Positions 1 to 13,600 of a stretch of 64,000 nucleotides of DNA are shown here, piece after piece. Source of the stretch: Sabellastarte sp. h YS-2021. Lineage: Eukaryota; Annelida; Polychaeta; Sabellida; Sabellidae. The notes beneath the pieces were generated by a model. The model did not search any database and was not told the DNA's origin. It worked only from the letters and a program-made list of their open reading frames with translations. The stretch's first letter is position 1. The number at the start of each line of letters is the position of its first letter. Location: contig OZ024929.1 in NCBI GenBank assembly GCA_964017235.1, positions 17,171,464 through 17,235,463 on the forward strand. The letters run 5' to 3'. The position numbers were made by a program, and so were the translations under genes.

Positions 1-404
1 TTGATCACCTCTGTAAGGCAATACCATCCATTAGCCTGGAATTATATGGAACTGAGCTCATAACTAGCAAAGAATAATTGTATTCTGGTCTAATGGGAAC
101 ACATAAAGATAATAATTAACAAAGTTTGACTTAATATCATTTTAAGGTTGATTTATTTTGATCTTTTGTATCGCAACATGGTACAAATTGATTTCACACT
201 TGTAGACACTAGTGGAAGATAGTCCAGTGTGGACAATTGTTCAATTTGAGAAATAAACCCTTTTGGGGCTCCTTCATGTTCCGGTGTTTATTATCCACCA
301 CGTGCTATATTTGACCAAAATACACAGGAAGAAAGACCAGTGGGGGGTAACGTATCGGCGTCCTTTCCAATGGACAATTAGTGTTATGAATTCCAAAAGA
401 ATTA
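1..404. other. non-coding, no gene recognised
   Basis: AT-rich sequence. Short open frames here have no recognisable domain and overlap on both strands, so I do not call a gene. Confidence 0.5.
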
Positions 405-407
405 GAG

Positions 408-628
408 TAAGAAATGTAAAATTCGCCACATACCTGAAATTCGACACATGTGGAAACACTAATAAAATAAATGAACTCTGGTGAGATTTGTTAAATGTAT
501 AATAAATTAAGGTCTTTTGGACTGAAAAATGCCAAGTCTGAGACAAAACATCTTTATTTCATAGAATTAAGTAAGGTTTTTAGAGGTGGCGAAATTTAGA
601 TTTCTGGCGAATTTTAGATTCCTTACTC
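408..628 (-). repeat. MITE-like element, family A (copy 1)
   Basis: A block of about 220 bp whose ends carry inverted versions of the motif CTAAAATTCGCCA. A diverged copy in the opposite orientation lies at 48059-48277 inside the LRRC23-like gene. Both share the terminal motif, an internal TTTTTAGAGGTGGCGAA stretch and a middle segment around 'AACAAATCTCACC'. No coding capacity. Best read as a short non-autonomous DNA transposon. Confidence 0.6.
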
Positions 629-636
629 TAGAGCTG

Positions 637-996
637 GGCCTGTATTCACAGAGGTTCCTGTTCTTTAAATTAGTTTTATTCTTGGAATTTTTCTTAGAAT
701 TGTCGTTTTTCTTAGAAAAGTTCTTAGAACAAGAATATTCCTATTCACAAAGATTCTTATTCTTAGAATCACACTTATTCTTAGAATTTTTCTAAGAATG
801 GCTTTTATTCTTAGAATTTTTCTAAGAATAAAACTTAGTCTAAGGAAAATTCTAACCTCTCCACACATTTCCGTTTACTTCTATTCTTAGAAGTATTCTT
901 AAGTAAGAATTGTTTTGTGAATAGGTTTTTATTCTAAGAATAAAAAAATTCTTAGCTTAGAAAAAAATTTCTAAGATTCTTTGTGAATACAGGCCA
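637..996. repeat. MITE with GGCCTGTATTCACA termini made of TTCTTAGAA palindromes
   Basis: The block starts GGCCTGTATTCACAGAG and ends with the near-perfect reverse complement CTTTGTGAATACAGGCC. The interior is built largely from short inverted repeats of ATTCTTAGAA / TTCTAAGAAT, giving low-complexity open frames on both strands that are not genes. The motif 'ATTCACAAAGATTC' recurs inside, suggesting nested or duplicated ends. Confidence 0.7.
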
Positions 997-3900
997 TGTT
1001 TCACAAGTACTATAATAACAGTGTAGCTTCATATATGCTATGTGTATGGGCCTAGTGTTTGGTAGACTTTTCTCAAGTCCTTTTGCCTTAGGTATTATAT
1101 GAGGACTGAATGAATTTTTACTAGAATGTGGGGCTGTATTTCAGACAAGTCTGTGTATTGCATGGATTCATAATGATTCCATGTATGTTAAATTTGGTGG
1201 AATAAGAAATACAAAGACTTGGAGCAAGTCTAAGTGCTTGGTTTTAGGAAGAGAATTAAAGTGACTTTTTATGCCACATGACACTTCTTTGTAGGGTATT
1301 TATCCAATGAGTGTTGTTGTTCATATGTAGGTTTTCTAAGTGTTTATTAGCTACTTTATTTACAAGTTTTTCTTTCCGACCAAATATTCCAAAAGGGGGT
1401 GTGGGTGGGTCATAAAGATCACCTCAATATATGTATCAAGAAAGTAACATCACCATCTGAAAAAATGGGATAATAATTTATCTTCAACAAAAACTATACC
1501 TTGAGCAGGGAAGGCTTTATGGCCAAATTACCTTGTGAAAAGATTTAGAGCACAAAAAGACCCTTGTGTCATGGGTGTCATTAAGAATGCACAGATTTAT
1601 GTCAGTCACTGACTTCTGTATAGTCAGTAACAAATGTGAAATGTCTCCCTCAATATAAAGCATGTGAAATCTGGCAGGCACTGAGGACATCCTTTGTCTC
1701 ATCTCTTATAATGTCTTGCAAACAGATGATGTTTTACTGTTTATTTGTTTATCTGATTATTTGCAAAACTAACTTAAAATTTTTGAAGATTTTGATGTTA
1801 TTTTCACGGAATGCTTGAGAAACAGATACTTAGATTTAGGTGGGGATCCAGATACACAGTCTGCATCCAGGGCTGTAATATGAGAAATTCTTAATACATT
1901 CATAATTTTGTGACTACTGTAGTCTTTTATATAATAGCTTGCAGAATATTCAATAACTTTTATATCTCTTGCTTAATTTTGAAGTTGATTGCAGTGGTGA
2001 ATTGCGGATAGAGTGGTTAATTCTATAGCTTTTACTGCACATATAGTTATGGTCACTAGTTGAAGCAAAAGGTCAGTGAATTTCCAAAAGTCCATATTTT
2101 TTGTGACACTTGTCAAGTAAACGTTACTAAACAAAATTGAACAAAACAATGACCTCAAAATACCCTCCCAACACAGGAATGCAGAATATACTATGGCAAT
2201 GCCTGGTTTTAATGTAAATGTTGATGCTTGAAGAAAGTCTTAAGACATAGGTCACACTTGTTTACCTATTGAACAGCCAAAAAAAAACTATCCTTTTCAA
2301 ATACAATACACTTGTGTTCCTTGTTACTTGTTTGCTTATGATAAATATTAGATGATGAATAAAATAACTTTCTTATTGGATGCAAACAAAACAACCATGG
2401 CAGGAAAATTTTGTTTGAGTACACGGGGGAACTTGTTGCTGATTATTTTTACCAGTCTCAAGTTCAGTGAGAGTTGAAAGGTCATAGTGGGATGTGGCTT
2501 TAAAAATATGTCACCACAATATTTAAACTCCTTTTTCTATATTTTTTTTTGGGGGGGAGGGGGGATATAATGTATATATGACTAAGATGTAAACAAAATG
2601 CCTCAATCTGTGTTTTAGTGATTTTAAATGCACATATACCCTATCAAGGATTTGAATCTACATCATCTTGCCATAGGATAGGCACCTTGCATCTGAGTAT
2701 ATGACCTTAGCAACACATGGCAAGGTAATATGACCTTGTTCTGACTAATGTTGTCTTGGGCAAACTGCCAAGTTCAGTGAGAGTTGAAAGGTCAAAGTGG
2801 GATGAACAACCAGGATCTGGGACATTTGACAGGTGGATGTTTAGCCACTGAATTGTTATTTGGCAGTAGGACATATGGTCAGTTATTTTTTATGTGTTAT
2901 TTCAAGATTGTCTCAAATGAAATAATTTGTTCAAATATTACAGCTTAATTTTAATACGTCATTCATATATTTTTTACCAATAAAATAACTCTTTTTATCC
3001 ATATATATAGTACAAACAAGTATATAAGTGATTTAAATAATTTTAGGTTTGTATGGTAATTGCTGGGTAAGAGAAACTAAGGGCCTTTGATTCCAAATCA
3101 GAATTATTTGTTTCTTGAAAATTTAAACCCTGATAACTCCTTAGGAGCAAAAATAGTACGACATAAGAAATTAAAGTGCCTTTGATTCATACTCAGTAAT
3201 TTTGAGCCTTTTCTCCTCATATCCATTTCTTTTTTATAGTTCTGGGTAAATATTCAAAAACATCAGTCACATTTTTACAATCTTGTCCTTTAAAACTAAC
3301 CATGTACTAATCTGTGAATAAAAATTGCCGCAATCTGTTTTTTCTGTCTTGTTATAATATGAATCTCTGTTACCCTTTCTAGTTATACCCAAGTGTTTAG
3401 CTACCGGAGGTTTGAATCCTTGCCTGGCTTCCACCTTTTCGATCCTGGCTTCACACCCTCAAATCTTATGTACATCTTCTGCATTACATTTTGAACCCAC
3501 AATGCTCTTATATTTGTAAATATGGGTAAACTTGTTTACTGCACAAAATTAACTATAAAGGGCCTTTGATTCATACTCAGAGATCTTGGTTTATTTTAAT
3601 GTTAGTCTTTGATAACTGCTAAGTTTAACACAAGTTGCTTTGTCCTTTGTATTACCTCCCCACTTTAAAGAGAAAAGCTGTACGAGAACTTGTCTATGTG
3701 AAGGTCAACATGGGCGATACCAATCCTTTTTTGTCAAACTAGACTGGTAAACAGTCCAGTCTAATTTTACACAAAATATATATCAGAGGTGCCCTCTAAG
3801 GCGCAAAGCACTCAAAACATTGTGAATTGTACATCCCTTATTTGATGCACCTTTCAAAGCTATAAGCAAGCAGTAGGATGGTTTTTTTTCACAGTTTTAA

Positions 3901-4099
3901 GGTGACACACTATAAGTGGGCGTTTGGGTGGAAAGATTTTCTAAACTGTTTTATTTTTGGCCTGATTTAAAAAAAATTAAACAATCTTTTTAGATTACAC
4001 AGTGATATAACAAACCCTCATACTTTCAAAAATCTGATATTATGTTTCCAGTAAAAAGTTCACCTTTACGATGCTGAAAGCTGGATGCAAGACTTTGTT
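997..4099. other. intergenic, no gene; diffuse old repeats
   Basis: No supported coding region. Two near-identical stretches of about 34 bp beginning AGTTCAGTGAGAGTTGAAAG occur near 2461 and 2769. The phrase 'CCTTTGATTCATACTCAG' recurs near 3179 and 3562. These look like decayed repeats. A poly-T/poly-G run lies near 2541-2566. Confidence 0.5.
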
Positions 4100-4266
4100 G
4101 ATTCATTTATTTTCAATTTATTTATTTCGTGTTTTTACAACCAGTACATCCAGTTACTCAAGGTTCTGGTAAACCACGGACCATCAGCAAGCGACTACTG
4201 GGGTTCAAACTATGATCTCATGGGTGGGAGGCGAGTGGGTAACCACTGACCAGCTGTGGCCCCATT
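4100..4266 (-). repeat. tRNA-derived SINE, same family as 41052-41292
   Basis: Read on the - strand, it opens with a tRNA-like head (GGCCACAGCTGGTCAGTGG, then CTCGCCTCCCACC), followed by a B-box-like GTTTGAACCCC. It continues with 'CGCTTGCTGATGGTC' and 'AACTGGATGTACTGGTT', and ends in an AAATAAATAAA tail. The order of blocks matches the + strand element at 41052-41292, which supports a shared SINE family. Confidence 0.65.
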
Positions 4267-6180
4267 TGGGTTGAAGTGTTCCTTTCACATTGTAGATTAG
4301 CTTATCTTGACAGGTAGTTGAGGGAGTGGAGGAAACCAGTGCGTAATAGCTGGCCAAGGTGCCTAAGTGAAAACTGCCAACTTTTCATCTTCAAGTAAGG
4401 CCACAAATCTGAAAGGAGTCGCAAAACTGTTATACGGCAGACATTCTAAATGTAAAAATTTGATTTTCATATTTTCAGAAATTCGCCAAAATCAGTTCCC
4501 AATTAATGCAGACTTTAGCCTTCACCCAAGGAATTGACTTTTACTCTCTTATTCCAATAGCTAAACTAGCTGCAATGACTACTACGTGAAAATTTAAAAT
4601 TTCAACTGACACAGTATACTTAAGTCAGAAATATGAAAAATTAGAAGTATCCATGAGTGTCAACGGTCAAAATTGGGGTTTTACCTTCTGCTCAAGGGCC
4701 AGTCAAGTAGTGTCAACAGATCATATAGATGATTACTTGAGACTGAGAGGGCAAAATATCTGTTTTGCTATAAGTGCAAGTATACATAAGGTAAATAGTT
4801 GAATTTCAAACTGTATCCTCAAAAGTGGGGAGTCACCTTTTACGTTTTTCTCTTAGCAAATGAATTCAACCATTGGGCTTTTGTAAGAAATGGCTTATAT
4901 TATAGCCAGTATGGCAGAAATTCTGAAATATGGTCAAACAACCAGCACTATGAAGACTAGATGGGTTTTAGGGGAGAAGGCGAGAAGATAATTCTACCTG
5001 TGCTGGAATGCCATGTATCTACTTAGTAATTTGCATATATTATGACAAATTATACCTGGGTCATATTTGTATGACAAGGTTTTCTGAACCAATAACCAGT
5101 GTCTTCAGACTTAGTTGTTGGACTTCCAAACTTTTTTTGATGAAATGTTTTGGTAACTTTCCTCTACACCATATGTGGTATAAAAATGATATGCTTAGGT
5201 GTGAACATGGTTCTAACATGAAAGACTTTATAACTAGAGAAGTATTCAGAGAGCGCAGGCCTTTGCCAAGTAGCTTGTTTCCACTCTTATTTTTTACCTG
5301 TTTTAGATCATGGTATCTGAAATGGTGCTAGAAATCAAGTCAAACTAAGAATTATTATACACAGCTAGTGTCCTGTATTTCTTGCCAAGCATTCTGGGAA
5401 TAAACTATGTAGGCATATACACGGAAACTGAAAATGTCCTAAAAGATCTCTAATCATGTTCTGCGCCCAGACGGTGATCTGGATCACCGACAAAATTGAA
5501 TGATTTGTTCCTTGTCCCATTTCCAACATTTCCTGAAGGTTTCATCAAAAATCCGTCCATAACATTTCAAATTATTTTTAGAGAGGTAGGTAAACAAACC
5601 AACACTACCAAAAACATATAACCTTCTTGGCAGAAGTAACTATATGGTTAAAATGCAGCCATCATAGCTCCGATTTAGCCCCAATGTCTTGACTGCAATA
5701 TAAGCTGTTTTGTCTATCTTGATGGACATTTTCTGGCTGTTGAACGGGACGTAAAACCCCAACTTTGACCTTTGATGGACATTTTGTATTATGCCTCATC
5801 CCTACATGTACCGCCACACTTCTGTCAGTAAAGTTTGCATACTGTGGCATTCCTTGCTTTCCATGGCCACCAACAGCCGGATATCAACCATTCATCTAAA
5901 TCAGACCCAACCAATAGAATCTTTTAATTGCCAGTTATGATTTATCCATGTAAATGAAATCCAACAATTGAAATATATTATTAAACACACATATAAACTA
6001 CGTATCTCCACCAGATGTGGAACTTGGGGCACAAAATTAACAGAAGAATTGACAAAAAAATGATGGTCAAGGGAGGTTCTAGATCAATAATCAAGGTTTG
6101 TGAATGTGAATGAGAGAAAGGGACTAGGTGGGGAAAGCTTGAGTTGTTTGTGGAATATTTTAAACTTTACAGTAGAATCA
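4267..6180. other. intergenic, no gene recognised
   Basis: No supported gene. The longest open frame (5008-5331) has no recognisable motif. The stretch 5650-5880 resembles 17140-17290 in places (for example 'GTACYGYCACAMTTCTGTC'), so part of this region is probably an old dispersed repeat. Confidence 0.45.
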
Positions 6181-6186
6181 GTGGTC

Positions 6187-6560
6187 TTTAATGTAGTAAT
6201 AAATACCGATTGTGAGGGCTTTTGTTACAGGATATACAGAGGGCATTATTGGGGATTTTTTGCCGGGCATATATCCTCTAACAAACACCCTCACAGTCGG
6301 TATTTATTACTATTATAAAGACCGGCCTACCTGGTTGACAGAAATATCCCTTTATTTTTACAAGGTGACACAAACAAGGGAGCCGCCATATTGTTTTGAA
6401 TGCATGATCACCCTCGTAAAAACGGACGAATTTCCAAACAAGAAATTCGAAACGACACTTCCGTTTTTCAGCGGGCGGTTATCAGAGGTTTTACTCGCAG
6501 CTGATTCTATGCGCACAGACGGGTTTTCGTTCACTGAACACTTCCAGTCTTTATAATACC
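6187..6560 (+). repeat. hairpin-plus-TIR repeat, diverged third copy
   Basis: This matches the two near-identical copies at 58880-59281 and 62122-62523 with moderate divergence. It has an imperfect hairpin whose arms carry AATAAATACCGATTGTGAGG and its complement, then a block of about 245 bp bounded by 'TTATAAAGACCGG' and 'CAGTCTTTATAATA'. The open frame through it is a by-product of the repeat: amino-acid differences between copies are frequent and mostly non-conservative. Confidence 0.65.
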
Positions 6561-7067
6561 CCATTCACACTACAGGCAGTTATAGAGATTTGGCCCTCAA
6601 CTTCAACTACCATCCAAGATTCGCATGCAACCTTGTGACACAGTTGCAAAAGGTCCATTACCTTGCGTGCCCTATGAAAGTTTTAAAAAATGTAAACTTC
6701 CCCCCTCTGAATTTCATACTGTGGGCATGCACAAATGAAGAAGTAGATGAATCTCTTGCTACAGTAACTGAAGGTGTAGTCCACGTTGTATATAACCTTA
6801 GGACTCAGTCATCTTTCGGTGTAACTAGGCAACATAAGGTGAGTGGAGGTAAATGGACATTTCGCCACTTCGTTACAAAGTCGCATGCAAACCTCGGATG
6901 GTAGTCCAAGGGTAGGGATGTTTTACCAAACTCCTATAACCACGAATTAAACCGCCTGTATGATATGAATGATACACCACATCTTGGAAGGTATGTGGCA
7001 TCCTTGGAGGTGATTCCACTGTCGAGAAAAAGCTCTGACCGCGGGATATACCGTCTGTAGTGTGAAT
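6561..7067. repeat. palindromic MITE with CATTCACACTACAG ends
   Basis: It starts CATTCACACTACAGGC and ends in the complement GTCTGTAGTGTGAATGG. Sub-terminal segments are also inverted copies: the 6600-6650 region (ACTACCATCC, then GCATGCAACC) pairs with 6860-6905 (GCATGCAAACC, then GGATGGTAGT). About 507 bp with no transposase, so a non-autonomous foldback-type DNA transposon. Confidence 0.65.
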
Positions 7068-7565
7068 GGTCAGGAACTTAAATGTTGGAGAGCTGCATCA
7101 GGTAGTTTGAGATGGAGTATACATGGAGTTTTTTCACTGAGGTAAACTGGTTGATCAATTGTAATATTTTAGTATATGATCAGTCCTATTTTGAGTTGTA
7201 TCCTGTATTTTAGCAGGACTAGTAATTTTATATACTATTAATGAGCAGACAAGAACTACAAGTCTAAATGAAACTAAACAATTAGACATTATCAAGGACT
7301 ATGTAGGACCAATAGTCGTCTAAATGAGACCAAGCCATTAAATATTTTAACGATCAGATACGACCCATATTTGTCTAGACCTTGCAATTAGAAAAGACCA
7401 GGAGAAAATTATAGGGCCCTACATAAAGGGTTTTTGCCTTAGAAAACTTGCCATTTATCTGTTGAGTGGAGTTTGTAGAAGTAACAAGAAGCGACAGATC
7501 TTAAACTTGTGGAAAAAGAAACACACAATATTCAGTAGAACAAAGATTACCACTCATCAAACATC
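7068..7565 (+). promoter_or_regulatory. upstream region and probable 5' UTR of the WxxW-like gene
   Basis: About 500 bp of unique-looking sequence before the first coding exon. It should contain the promoter and 5' untranslated leader, but I see no clear TATA box or initiator and do not place a transcription start. The last 60 bases before the ATG are purine-rich and stop-containing, as expected of a leader. Confidence 0.3.
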
Positions 7566-7644
7566 ATGGTCAAAGTTCTATTTTTAGGAATTGCACTTGG
7601 CATTTATGTCGTCAGTGTGAATGCAGGCTGGACAAGAATACACG
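7566..7644 (+). CDS. exon 1: signal peptide
   Basis: Starts at ATG 7566 in the context CATCATGG. It encodes MVKVLFLGIALGIYVV and on to about residue 27: one basic residue, a hydrophobic core, and a probable signal-peptidase site after VNA (residue 20). The donor is CACG|GTAAAA. It ends in phase 1. The following intron of 7.3 kb carries the DIRS element. Confidence 0.85.
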
Positions 7645-10600
7645 GTAAAATGTATTAAATTATTTATAGTTATCTCATAGTACACATTAATTATTTTAAT
7701 ATATATTCAGCTATTGGTATTTTCTCTGTAGAGCCGTAAAAATAGTGAGATGTCTAAAATAAACCTATATGATTAATTGATTGACTGATTTAGGTTTATC
7801 ATGGCTTTAAACAGAAGTACATTGGTTTAATGTTACTTAGAACATTTGTAGCAAGTTCATTAAGAATGCTTCTATTTACTCCCCGAATTCTTTAGTTAAG
7901 ATGTCATTATATTATTGTTAAGTATTGGCGTGCTATTTTGCGAATGCCTCCATTTACAGGATCCTGGTCAATTTATTTTAAACCTTAAATTTACATGTAT
8001 GCATAGAGTTGACTGGCTCCAAGAAAAGACAATATTATTGTATAAAAACATAGGCTTAAATTTACTAATTTTCAATGACAATGTCGTGGACCTGGGGCCT
8101 GTAAATGGAAGCATTCGTAAAATAGCAAATTAATACTTAATGACAGTGCAATGACACTTTTAACAAGGTATCCAGGGAGTAAATAGAATCATTCTTTGAG
8201 TAGTCGTTACACTGTTGGTAGTCGTTACATTGTTGTTAGATATTTCCTCCAGACCATTAATGTTACTTGAAATGTCTCCGTTATTGTAAAATTTAGGTAA
8301 ACTAGACATCACCTGACTATACAACACTTCAGTAACTTTGTTTTATACAATCATGATTACTTTCTAGTCAGTTTGATGTACAGAAATTTGGAAAATTTTA
8401 TAGTAATTTGAATTTTTATTAGAAATACTTACCATTTCCTAACAGTAGCTATTTGTTGGAGCCATCCAACCCAATGGCCAACGCAGAGATGCGATTTTAA
8501 GGTTTTCTAACAACCTTAACCAAGCCATTGGGTTACAGTAATCCGTCCTCCCACCAAATAGGTCACATGACCACATTGTTTACTTCATTATTTTTGTTGC
8601 AACTAAAAAGTATGACTTGCGGGGAGGCGGGAGGGAAATTTGAGTGTTAGGAAATGGTAAGTATTTCTAATAAAAATTCAAATTACTATGAAATTTTCCA
8701 ATTTTATAGCGAAATACCCTTACCATTTCCTAACAGTAGCTGAATTCAGCCTTGTAGGACGGAGGGAATTACTTTTTGCAACTTCCACCACCTGTCCTAC
8801 TTCCACAACCAGAAGAAAACACTGTGAGAAACTGTAACAAAGCAACCATGTGAGTTTTTCATCCAACATGAACACATAAACTCCAACATTAAACATTTAA
8901 CAGTGCGTTTAACACGATTAAATCACATAAACATTAACCTGTCAACACCTAACATTCAACATACCTTAAAATTAAAGGCAGAATGTGGTCGATCTCACAA
9001 TGTATAATTCCATCCAATGTACAAGAAGTATCAACACAAACAAAACTTCAACTTCAACTTGAACGCAACAACAGGTCAAACCCCACTTGGCACCAATATC
9101 AGCTGACGCATCATAAACTCCAAGTGAGGCTCAAGTTAAACAATACTGTACACTTTACAGGTGCTACAGCCATCTATCCTGTAAATACATGAAAATACAA
9201 TGTATTCTCAATCAAAACATACAAATACAAAAAACAATACCCTATGAAACATAGAAATATAACATACAATTCAGTACCTAGTTATAAATCTATCACATGC
9301 TGAGCAGATACTATAGGGCCCAATTTCAAAATCTGACCATTATGCCAACAGAGGTCCTTCAGATAGAAATTGGTGAGTGTATTGTGAGACTTCCAAAAAC
9401 AAGCCTCAAGGATCTCATTCAAGGAAATCCCTCCTCTAAATGCCAAAGATGCAGCCATTGAACGGACATCATGAGCTTTCACCTGATGTAGCTGTTGAGA
9501 CTCAGAGTCTGAACTCTCATAAGCCAAAAGGATAGTCTGTTTCAACCAAGATGAGATAGTTGCCCTGGAAATATCTCTAGTAAAGCCCTCCTTAATAGCT
9601 ACAAACAAAAGATTCTTATTCTTCCTCAAATCTTTTGTCCTGTCCAGGTAGTATTTCAAAGCTCTCACAGGACAAAGAGATCTATCTTGAGTCAAACTTC
9701 TGTCTAACTGAGGTTTCAATGCTGGAATGACCACTGGCTTAATTGCAGCAGGCCCATCTGAAGCCAACTGGTTCTTTGCCAAAAAGGCAGTTGACGGGGC
9801 CAAAGTAACTTGTGACCAATTCTCCTTATAACTGAGAGATGAATGAGTCCAAGCATGAACTTCACTTCTCCTTTTGCCCGATGCCAAAGTCAAAAGAAAA
9901 ACTGTCTTAAAGGTTAGTAACTTCAAAGAAACTTTTCCCAAGGGTTCAAAAGGTTGTTTTGTCAGTGCATGGAGTACCAAAGCCAGATCCCAAGAAGGTA
10001 TAGACCTATTCACCACTGGCTTGTCTCTATAAAAGCTTGCTAACAGTCTATTCAGCTCAAGACGTTTAGAGATCTGCTCCCCCTTCACACCCAAACCATC
10101 TGCAATAGCTGTTCTATAGCCAGCAATGGTAGATGACTTGAGATTTCTTTCCTTAAACAAACAGTTAAGAAAATTCGCTACATCTGGAATAGTGAGATTG
10201 GAGACATCCACCTGATTCTCTTCACACCACTTCCTAAAAATGTACCACCTTGATTCATAGATTCTCCTTGAGGAGTGTCTCTGAGGCTCCTTAATTCGCT
10301 TCGCCACCTCCTCTGAGAATCTTTCTGAATATTCATGACTGACTCCAGATGCCAAGCATGAAGATTCAGGTAAGTCAGCTGAAAGGCTGAGTCAACAGAT
10401 CCACCCACATGGGAAGTCTCAGAGGGAGCCTTGTGGACAGATCCACCAGATCCCAAAACCAAGACATCCCTGGCCACCCTGGTGCAATCATGATGATTCT
10501 GCACCTGTAGGTGGTCATCTTTTGAATTACCTGAGGAATGAGAGCCACTGGACAAAACACATAGGCGTCCAGACCCTCCCAAGAGATGTTCAATGCATCT

Positions 10601-13600
10601 GTTTCCCAAGCCCGACTGTCGGGGACAGGAGACACATACATTGGCAGCTTGTGATTCAACTTTGTTGTAAACAAATCTACCATTGGTTGATGCCAACAAT
10701 GGCAGATCTGATTGAATACTTGATGATTCAACGCTCATTTGGTCTGAATCACCTTGTCCTTTCTTGATAAGGAATCTGCTAACACATTGAGATTCCCTGG
10801 AATATGTTTTGCCTGAATCTGGATTCCCCTGGCATTCGTCCAAGCCATGATTCTCCAGATTAGTGCACACATCTCCTGAGAGTGGGTACCTCCCTGCTTG
10901 TTGAGATAGGCAACCACTGACGAATTGTCTGTGGAAATCAGCAGATTTTGATTTAGAAGATGATTTCCGAATGATTTTAAAGCTAGAAACACTGCTTTTA
11001 GCTCTAGAATGTTTATGTGAAGTCTTGACTCCACCTGATTCCACAGACCACTGGCTGTGTGATGCTTTAAATGAGCCCCCCCCAGCCTTTTAGGGAAGCA
11101 TCTGTAAATAGAAGGAGATTGTGCTCCTTCTGATGAAGTGGGGAACCCCTCCTCAAGTTCGAAAGATTGGTCCACCACTGGAGATGCTGTTTGAGAACCT
11201 GAGACACAGGTACTGGGATATCCAGAGACTGGGGATACCTCCAGTGTGTCTTCAGATACCATTGAAGTGGCCTCATATGCAGACGACCCAATGGTATTGT
11301 CTTCTCCATTGAAGCCATGCTCCCAATTAGTGACATGAGCTTCCTTGGAGATGTTTGAGAAGATTCCAACATGGAAACTGTTTTTTTTCCAGAAGACGAT
11401 CAATTTTCTTTTGAGTTGGAAAGACTAGCCCTACCCTGAGGTCGAATTTGTAACCCAAAAATTCGATTTCTTGAGTTGGAATTAAATCTGATTTTTCGAA
11501 ATTTATGATCCAACCCAAGCTCTGCACAAGATGAATCAACCTGTGGGTATTCTCTTGACATTGCTGTTTTGTTTTTGCTCTCATTAGCCAATCGTCTATA
11601 TACTGGTGAATCCTGATGCCCTCTGCAAGAGCCATCAGTTTCACCTCTTTTTCTACCATGGTGAACTCGAGTAGAGCCGTAGCGATTCCGAAGGGTAAGG
11701 CAGTGAACTGGTAGGATCTGTCGCCTACATTGAAGCGAAGATACTTTTGAAACCGTGGGTGAATTGGTATGTGAAAATATGCATCTGTGAGGTCGAGTGA
11801 GGTTACCCACTCGCCTTGCTGAAGCGAATCTCGAATATTTTTGGCAGTTTCCATCTTGAAAGTTGGAATATGCAAATATTTGTTTACCACACTCAAATCT
11901 ATTACTGGTCGCCATTTCTTTCCTGGCTTGGGAACAAGAAACAACGACTGTAAAATCCCAGGGATGTGACCTTTTGAACTGGAGTTATCGCTCTTTTGTC
12001 GATCATTTGATAAACCGCCTTTATCAAAAACTGTTGCTTCTCCCGGTTCAAATACTTGCTCCTTATTACAGGAACCTTTGTCAATGGAGGTTGATTTATG
12101 AAATTCAGACAATAACCCTCCTTCAAAATGGTCACAACCCTTGGATGAGCTTTTTTGGTCTCCCATACCTGCCAAAAACTGGAGAGACGGCCTCCTGAGC
12201 ACAGACAGTCACTTCCTCCTGCCACCCCTGCCTCTGAAAGGCCTAGAGGAGAAGGAACCTCTTCCTCTATTCCCAACTGAAGAGGAGACACTGCTTTTTG
12301 TTGAGGTTGATGAAGAGTTGTCATGGTAGGGTCGAAAAGATCTAATCTGAGACCTGTTATCTCTCTTGTCCTCATGTCTTGAAGGGTGTTCCTTCCTAGA
12401 ATCCCTATTCACATGAGACCACTGAATAAAGTTTTTCAGAACCTCAGAGAGCATATCCACTGGAAACACTTCATTAGAAGTAAAAGGAGCATTTCTTAAC
12501 CTGCTAATGTCATCCTCAGTGACATCCTTTGAACAGTTTTTCAAGTAATTGTCTCTCCTGCTCAGTAACATGTTTGCTGACATGGTCATGGAACTACCAA
12601 GCAAAGAATCCAAGGCCTTCCCCGAAGACTGGTTGACTGAAGCCTGTAACTGCAGACACTCCTGTACATATTCCAGAGCATTGTTAAAATCTGTTTCATT
12701 CTCAGCAGATTTTATAATAGCAAACTGCCTCTCCATCTCTTCTGTGGCCTTGCAATTGGCTGAATTGAACCAAAAAATATGATTCAGGACATTGATATTC
12801 TCCCTGTTTACAGTCTCCCAGAGAGTAAACTGCTTCCATGGTGTTGAAATGGCAGAAGGCATTTGAAACTGAGCTGAGGTAATGTTCCTGAATGCATCCT
12901 GCAACTTGGGAGCTGCCACTGCATGAGGTTGAGGTGAAATGTTATACCATTTCATGGGTGGTCTATCAAAGCTCAAAAATTGACCCTTTGGCAAAGGATT
13001 CCTTCTGGAAGACTTGGTTTTCAAGGAATCATGTTCCTTTGAAACACCCGAAGCCTCATATTCGTTGAAATTCCACAAACTAACCATATTCTCAGCTGGT
13101 GGTAAGGCCAAGGAAACTTCTGCAGACTTCTTCAGCTTTGAAGCTTGTGAAAACACTGAAGGGGCTATAATTGTATCAGTCTCAGTGATAGCAATATCCA
13201 ACCATTTTTTAATAGCAAAAAGGGTATCTGAATAAGAAGGAACTGGTTGTTTGTCTTCTTGTGAGGAATCATATTCCCTGTCATCTGACAAATCTACCCT
13301 CACTCTTTTAGCAGGTATCGAAACTCGACTGTCTACAGTCCCAGACGTAGAGGGATTTTCCTCCGCAGGTCGTTTTGAATGTGCCTCTTCGGAAGAAAGT
13401 GCAGTGGACATAGATCTCCTGTTGCATTGGGAACTCGTCCTTCCCGTAGCTTCCCTAGAAACCAAGATGTCTGCCTCCGCAGGGGAATCCTTGTTTTCTA
13501 TCGCAGTAATTCTGTTCGTTAGGGTTCTAAGCTGTGAGAGGATCGCTGCCAACGCCTGGCTATTTGAACCTGACGACTGGCCAGCGACCACAGAATGAGA

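Noticed and set aside
586-868. Leu/Phe/Arg-rich ORFs on both strands
   Set aside because: Translation of the TTCTTAGAA palindromes of a MITE; low complexity and open on both strands.
5008-5331. 107-aa + strand ORF
   Set aside because: No recognised motif or splice-linked partner, and composition like the surrounding non-coding DNA.
10178-11044. 288-aa - strand ORF in the DIRS element
   Set aside because: Wrong frame relative to RNase H and the methyltransferase-like region; Ser/Gly-rich with no motif.
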